A DNA stretch of 64,000 bases from Nocardia sp. SYP-A9097 (GTDB lineage: Bacteria > Actinomycetota > Actinomycetes > Mycobacteriales > Mycobacteriaceae). The position numbers were made by a program, and so were the translations under genes. The stretch lies in assembly GCF_009649815.1 (NCBI RefSeq), contig NZ_WJIC01000035.1, forward strand, positions 1 to 64,000, read 5' to 3'. Numbering within the stretch: the first letter of the stretch is position 1; every line of letters starts with the position of its first letter. This document shows, piece after piece, positions 63,701 through 64,000 of the stretch. Under the pieces are notes generated by a model. That model saw only the letters and a list, made by a program, of their open reading frames with translations, did no database searches and was not told the origin of the DNA.

Positions 63701-64000
63701 GTCGTCGATGATCCGATTCGGCGCGCCACGATAGTCGCCCAGCTCGCCGACGACCGCACGCCGGTTGGACAATCGCTACAGCTCGCCGACGAACTGCGCG
63801 CTGGTCTCGTCGACTGGCAGTCCGAGCTGGAGCAGCCTCCCTTTGCCGAGTTCGCGGTCCCGCTGATGCGGTGTTCGCTGGTGGAAGTGAGCGAATGGTT
63901 GCGGGCGCATCTCGAACCGATTCGACAGACGGGCGCATTCCTGGACGTTGTGGCCGAGGCACGCGCGCTCGATTCGAGCGTGGCAGCGGAGCAGACGTTG
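60779..64000 (+). CDS. DUF4011/COG1112-type helicase, 3' end outside window
   Basis: The frame is open from ATG 60779 to the window edge (1074 codons, incomplete). The N-terminal DUF4011 domain has the hallmark RWRSSLIDLSGRNRLLNFR (about residues 25-45), then LWTLQVGVGMLRW and PLILIPVVIDL. The SF1 UPF1-like helicase begins with DADASQRQAVAAAV and Walker A LDGPPGTGKSQT (G317-S324), then FVSEKAAALDVVLDRL. A long helical insertion (from about 400) follows. Full-length relatives exceed 1500 residues and carry the remaining helicase motifs and often a nuclease or DUF3320 domain. They are frequent in defence islands, and COG1112 helicases form the core of Mokosh systems. Confidence 0.87.
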   Translation, partial: MAEVRSSRTSGGASEPDPVKEVLSRWRSSLIDLSGRNRLLNFRHTKSATLEVSAPAAVEFVERLTGGLGFAKLPDTAVADGETPRRMRDYSGPDIVTDKVTAPELHRALRNLRTKASAMFLDYGLWTLQVGVGMLRWGEDGAQSANDAPLILIPVVIDLTNKGEYRLRINPDDDPRHNPALGVKLEQFHIDWSDVVAQEPTDLSEVLAAARRAIAHKPGWTLSDRVVVGQFASHKEIMYKDLLENQDRIVSSDLVRAVALGPRSGLASDSFDFEEIDIDRVDELSPPERSPLILDADASQRQAVAAAVGGESFVLDGPPGTGKSQTIANMIAGLLHVGKTVLFVSEKAAALDVVLDRLRSTGLDSYALPIHSHNTSRRVVAKKLGDALREAPHAARLSEYEISAVRDARESLSAYADAMNAVRGPLGATLHDEMGAAGLLNSAPLAYDLLRNEREFRPENLTRKDLSAILHAAESIAQVWSCAVDKGHPWRGLRPDADDARFIVEGAREALCQLEVSLERYRDLTANGPVRDDAGTDRIEKLVGLLSTRRGTPESWLTTARFADLTSQVDKFIAQLRGVRKARSAAGAAAGENWEDLPTRLTAGIPDTERALRHMVPPGLEPAAYTAARARRVGSEFTSIADHLDSLAAMAADLSDQIGLYEPLDMVAVRKLCDLLDAAAAEHRPPAAWLTVWGAKAAEQAAISVLADRLAEFLTRRDTARAARVSASNAAGPHWAEFSVDLDAEPSPAESALARLMPAGMDLTPVARGRIREYGARFDRLQPVVDAAARAAAALAAQLGCAAPGSTALAHDLIELAESARRADRALDTWFDPAAMGEVRDLTAAITTAAVELETAREAAADFFQPELVHAEAVPDAVADLLAGARGIGGLMSRRIRNARKVIAATTVSGTWKRELYEQVQLAAAWHAAHTRLHVLARDNAELLGRYAGSELPDVEGLRSACAHAELIHALASEVVDDPIRRATIVAQLADDRTPVGQSLQLADELRAGLVDWQSELEQPPFAEFAVPLMRCSLVEVSEWLRAHLEPIRQTGAFLDVVAEARALDSSVAAEQTL

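Noticed and set aside
1..64000. CRISPR array, tRNA, integrase or transposase
   Set aside because: No regularly spaced repeats, no tRNA-like cloverleaf and no recombinase motifs were found by reading. A computed search would be needed to exclude short or degenerate cases.

Overview
The window is high-GC actinobacterial DNA, most likely from Nocardia or a close relative. The evidence is frequent GTG starts, an XRE/DUF5753 plus DUF397 gene pair, WXG100 genes, an LmeA-like DUF2993 protein, and the four-gene DUF2397/DUF2398/SMC-like/DUF2399 set known from Nocardia. It opens with the 3' end of a 5S rRNA gene and its terminator. Almost everything after that is a defence and conflict island laid down directly behind the rRNA operon. 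I see no transposase, integrase, tRNA or CRISPR array.

Region by region. (1) 179-8862: a small unknown gene, then a Wadjet plasmid-defence operon in the order jetD-jetA-jetB-jetC, with overlapping or closely spaced genes. (2) 8940-12209: a SWIM/SNF2 helicase on the minus strand. (3) 12417-21439: an unstable stretch. It holds two near-identical membrane-anchored Mrr-like nucleases 5 kb apart, a DUF2993 protein, a membrane-anchored protein with a nuclease-like C-terminus and an overlapping partner, gene remnants stitched together, two divergent genes that have both lost their 5' ends at one junction, and a type VII-secretion style WXG100 pair followed by a toxin leader without its toxin. (4) 21857-36356: an EcsC-like protein, a GmrSD-type endonuclease carrying an alkyltransferase-like domain, a type ISP restriction-modification enzyme, two different UvrD-type helicases, and a regulator pair. 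(5) 35586-39160: a three-gene minus-strand operon (PD-(D/E)XK-like nuclease, P-loop NTPase, unknown). I cannot match it to a named system and consider it the best candidate for something undescribed. (6) 39387-58957: two tandem N6-methyltransferase-like proteins with abnormal catalytic motifs, then a complete class 1 DISARM set (drmD, drmMI, drmA, drmB, drmC), interrupted between drmMI and drmA by an opposite-strand DprA homologue and a broken ComF-like gene. (7) 58988-64000: a soluble Ser/Thr kinase with a TPR-like tail, then a DUF4011/COG1112-type helicase that runs off the window.

Taken together, the island carries plasmid-directed condensin-type defence (Wadjet), modification-dependent restriction (GmrSD), modification-guided restriction (type ISP, DISARM), and several nuclease/NTPase modules of unknown trigger. 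All names come from motifs read by eye. No database search was run.
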